Source: Dipetalonema caudispina
Lineage: Eukaryota > Nematoda > Chromadorea > Rhabditida > Onchocercidae
Direction: 5' to 3'
NCBI GenBank assembly: GCA_013365325.1
Contig: JABVXV010000123.1
Location: forward strand, 62,001 to 126,000
Length of the DNA stretch: 64,000 bases
Positions 62,206-64,000 of the stretch are shown here, piece by piece. Each line of letters begins with the position of its first letter. Position 1 is the first letter of the stretch. Below the pieces are notes generated by a model that had not been told where the DNA came from, made no database searches, and saw only the letters and a list, made by a program, of their open reading frames with translations. The translations under genes and the position numbers were made by a program.

Positions 62206-63975
62206 TTAAAGTGATTTTGGACGTTTAGTTATATAAATGAATCGTGGACGAGTAGAACCGATCGTTTCATCCGGATAGCCGGTTATCAGTAGTCCTGATG
62301 TGGTAGTAGCAGTAGTAGTAGTAGTAGTAGTAGCTGTTGTTGTTGTTGTTGTTGTTGTTGTTATTGTTGTTATTGCTGTTTTTAGTTCTATCTCTTCTTT
62401 TTGTATTGTACTAATTTTGTTTTCTTTATCTTCTGAAAAATTATTACTGCTATCATAATGATTAATTGAATAATTGACGAAACATTTTATGATATAACAA
62501 ATAAAATCCAATACCATTTATAAACATCATAATAGTGATCCATTTTTAACTATTTGATTAAAATCTAAATTATGAAGTGCTCATGCAAGTATTATTTGAT
62601 GATAAAAACAAAATTATTAAAAGTATCATTGTTTAATAGAATTTATCATATTTTTAAGTATCTGATAACAAATCTAATGCTCTTATAATGATTATTTTGT
62701 ATTAGTATACAAATATATTGTCAAGATTTAATCTTCCTTATGAATACAGAAAATTTCTACGAATTAATTGAAAATTATTAAATTGATAATTAAAAGATAA
62801 TAACCTTTTCTAACTTCCTGTTCATGCAATGATATGCCACGAATTTGCTCAGTTTCACTATCTTTAGTATCACCAATTGCAATGCGACGATTTGGTGCAA
62901 GATAGTTTGCAATATCGCTAAGGTGTTGTGATTGATAGAACTTCCTTTCGTCAATTCTAGGAAGCTGCTGTTGTTCTACTTTAGGATAAAATTCATCTTT
63001 ATGTGTTAAATCTACAACTTGATCCTGGAAATCCTAAAAGATTATATTTCTTTTTCAATTCAATACATTATTGATTTAATAAATGAAAAAAATGCCAAAA
63101 AAAAGAGCATCGAAAATATTTCAAATTCACGAAAATGTAAATATTAGTAAATTTTTTTATCTTCTAAAAATTTCAGAAAAAAAAGAAATGCATTTAAGAT
63201 TATCTGCTTAAAATGTAAAATAATTGATTTGTAGAAGAAGAATGGATCAAATGTAATTAGATTGTAATTTAAGTAAAATTTATAAATTTAGTAATTTTTA
63301 AAAAATTCCAATTTTCTCTTATTTGCAGTTATTTCATTTAAACTATTCCTTTAATTATTGTAACCGAAAATGCAATTTTCGTACGCTCACTTTCAATTTT
63401 ATCCTACTTCTGTTTATTAACGATAATCGACCTATTCTATTTAAGACTATAAAATAATTAACATAATGGAATAATATAATAACTAATAATAGTAATAATA
63501 ATAATAATAGTAATAATAATAAAAAGGAATATTATTATTGTTCCTCATAACAATACAATATAATAATAATAATAAACATTTATTACTTTTTTATTGCATA
63601 TCTTATCATAGGCCAATCATTCTCTTTTTTTTAGAACAAATTCCTTGCAAAAATTTGTACTTCTTTATTTTTTCGAAATTTCTAAAATATTAAAATTATT
63701 TAACATATAACATTAGAGAAAAAAAAAAAAAGGTTTACCATATATATTTAACTAACCTTGTTTTCCTGATCACTAGTAACCGGAAGAATTTTGGATGCTA
63801 ATTGATGTTGATACTGTAAAGATGATGCTAATGAGTTGATTTGAATTTTTGTACCATTCCAATTATGATCATTTTCTACAATCGTTATATCTTCAAGTCC
63901 ACTATTCACATTATGAAATAATGGCTTATCATTAAAATCACCATCATCATCACCTGTAATAATTGAGTTTTTCAT
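62206..63975 (-). CDS. Thr-rich protein of unknown function, 3' part (at least 3 exons, partial)
   Basis: Exons 63033-62805 and 62432-62206 join in phase 1; the preceding exon ends at 63757 in phase 0 and begins either at an ATTACAG acceptor (63953) or further right. An in-frame ATG at 63973-63975 exists, but the acceptor makes an internal exon more likely. Visible features in order: an acidic start (DGDFNDKPLF), a possible N-glycosylation site (NGT), a hydrophilic stretch with EQQQLPRIDERKFYQ, then a Thr tract of about 25 residues with a few Ala/Ile encoded by ACA/ACT repeats. The end SGLLITGYPDETIG...KRPKSL is followed by TAA. Such Thr tracts are typical O-glycosylation (mucin-like) segments in secreted proteins, but no signal peptide is in view. 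Family not recognised. A GTAAGT donor-like site lies just after the stop. Confidence 0.65.
62295..62375 (+). repeat. TAG/TTG triplet microsatellite (Thr codons on the minus strand)
   Basis: GTAGTAGTAG... followed by GTTGTTGTT... on the + strand. On the minus strand it reads ACA and ACT, coding the Thr tract of the gene at 62206-63975. A likely length-variable coding microsatellite. Confidence 0.9.
63480..63570 (+). repeat. AAT-type triplet microsatellite
   Basis: TAATAATAGTAATAATAATAA-like tract and a second AATAATAATAA block, in the intron between the 63757 and 63033 exon borders of the Thr-rich gene. Confidence 0.85.
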
Positions 63976-64000
63976 CGAATTTAAATTTTGTTTAAATTAA

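Noticed and set aside
1..64000. CRISPR arrays, prokaryotic operons, intact transposons or viral genes
   Set aside because: None seen: repeats are microsatellites, one intronic duplication and the scaffold-end duplication; no reverse transcriptase, transposase or capsid-like frames were recognised.

Overview
The window reads as a draft-assembled nematode chromosome segment, most likely a parasitic clade III (filarial-type) worm. The evidence is a very AT-rich background with many A/T homopolymers, many small exons split by introns of about 50-2000 bp with GT...AG borders, a nematode cuticle collagen, and a splice-acceptor-like CAG or AAG just before almost every inferred ATG (as expected for spliced-leader trans-splicing). 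There are no bacterial-style operons, CRISPR arrays or intact transposons. One run of exactly 100 N (54850-54949) is flanked by an identical 121-bp sequence on each side, so this is a scaffold join.

Most genes are invisible as long ORFs and were rebuilt here by following exon phase across introns. Left to right: the 3' end of an unknown + strand gene (1-100); a small RING-H2 protein related to TRAIP (1028-2198, +); about 5 kb of AT-rich intergenic DNA; a 4-exon cuticle collagen (7193-8586, -); about 8 kb of AT-rich DNA; two minus-strand membrane-protein genes, one with a signal peptide (16518-19467) and one LAPTM-like four-pass protein (21558-24027); about 9.7 kb of AT-rich DNA.

Next is a 15-exon + strand gene for a secreted, glutamine-rich protein of about 800 aa (33690-41253). 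It has poly-Gln, QYQPQQ and QQQH repeats and a cluster of single-base frame breaks in exon 9. A 7-exon single-pass membrane protein follows (43670-46620, +), facing the minus-strand ortholog of the cohesion factor DCC1/DSCC1 (47723-51283, 11 exons). After a gene-poor 6.5 kb holding the assembly gap comes akirin (57789-59826, +, 6 exons). A Thr-rich protein gene on the minus strand (62206 to beyond about 63953) runs towards the right edge.

The genes look like ordinary neighbours rather than one pathway: cuticle structure (collagen), chromosome cohesion (DCC1), transcriptional cofactor (akirin), ubiquitin signalling (RING), lysosomal membrane (LAPTM-like), and several lineage-restricted secreted or membrane proteins. 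The best candidate for something undescribed is the Gln-rich secreted protein. It matches no family I can name, and one of its introns holds ten GATA-factor hexamers in 336 bp.
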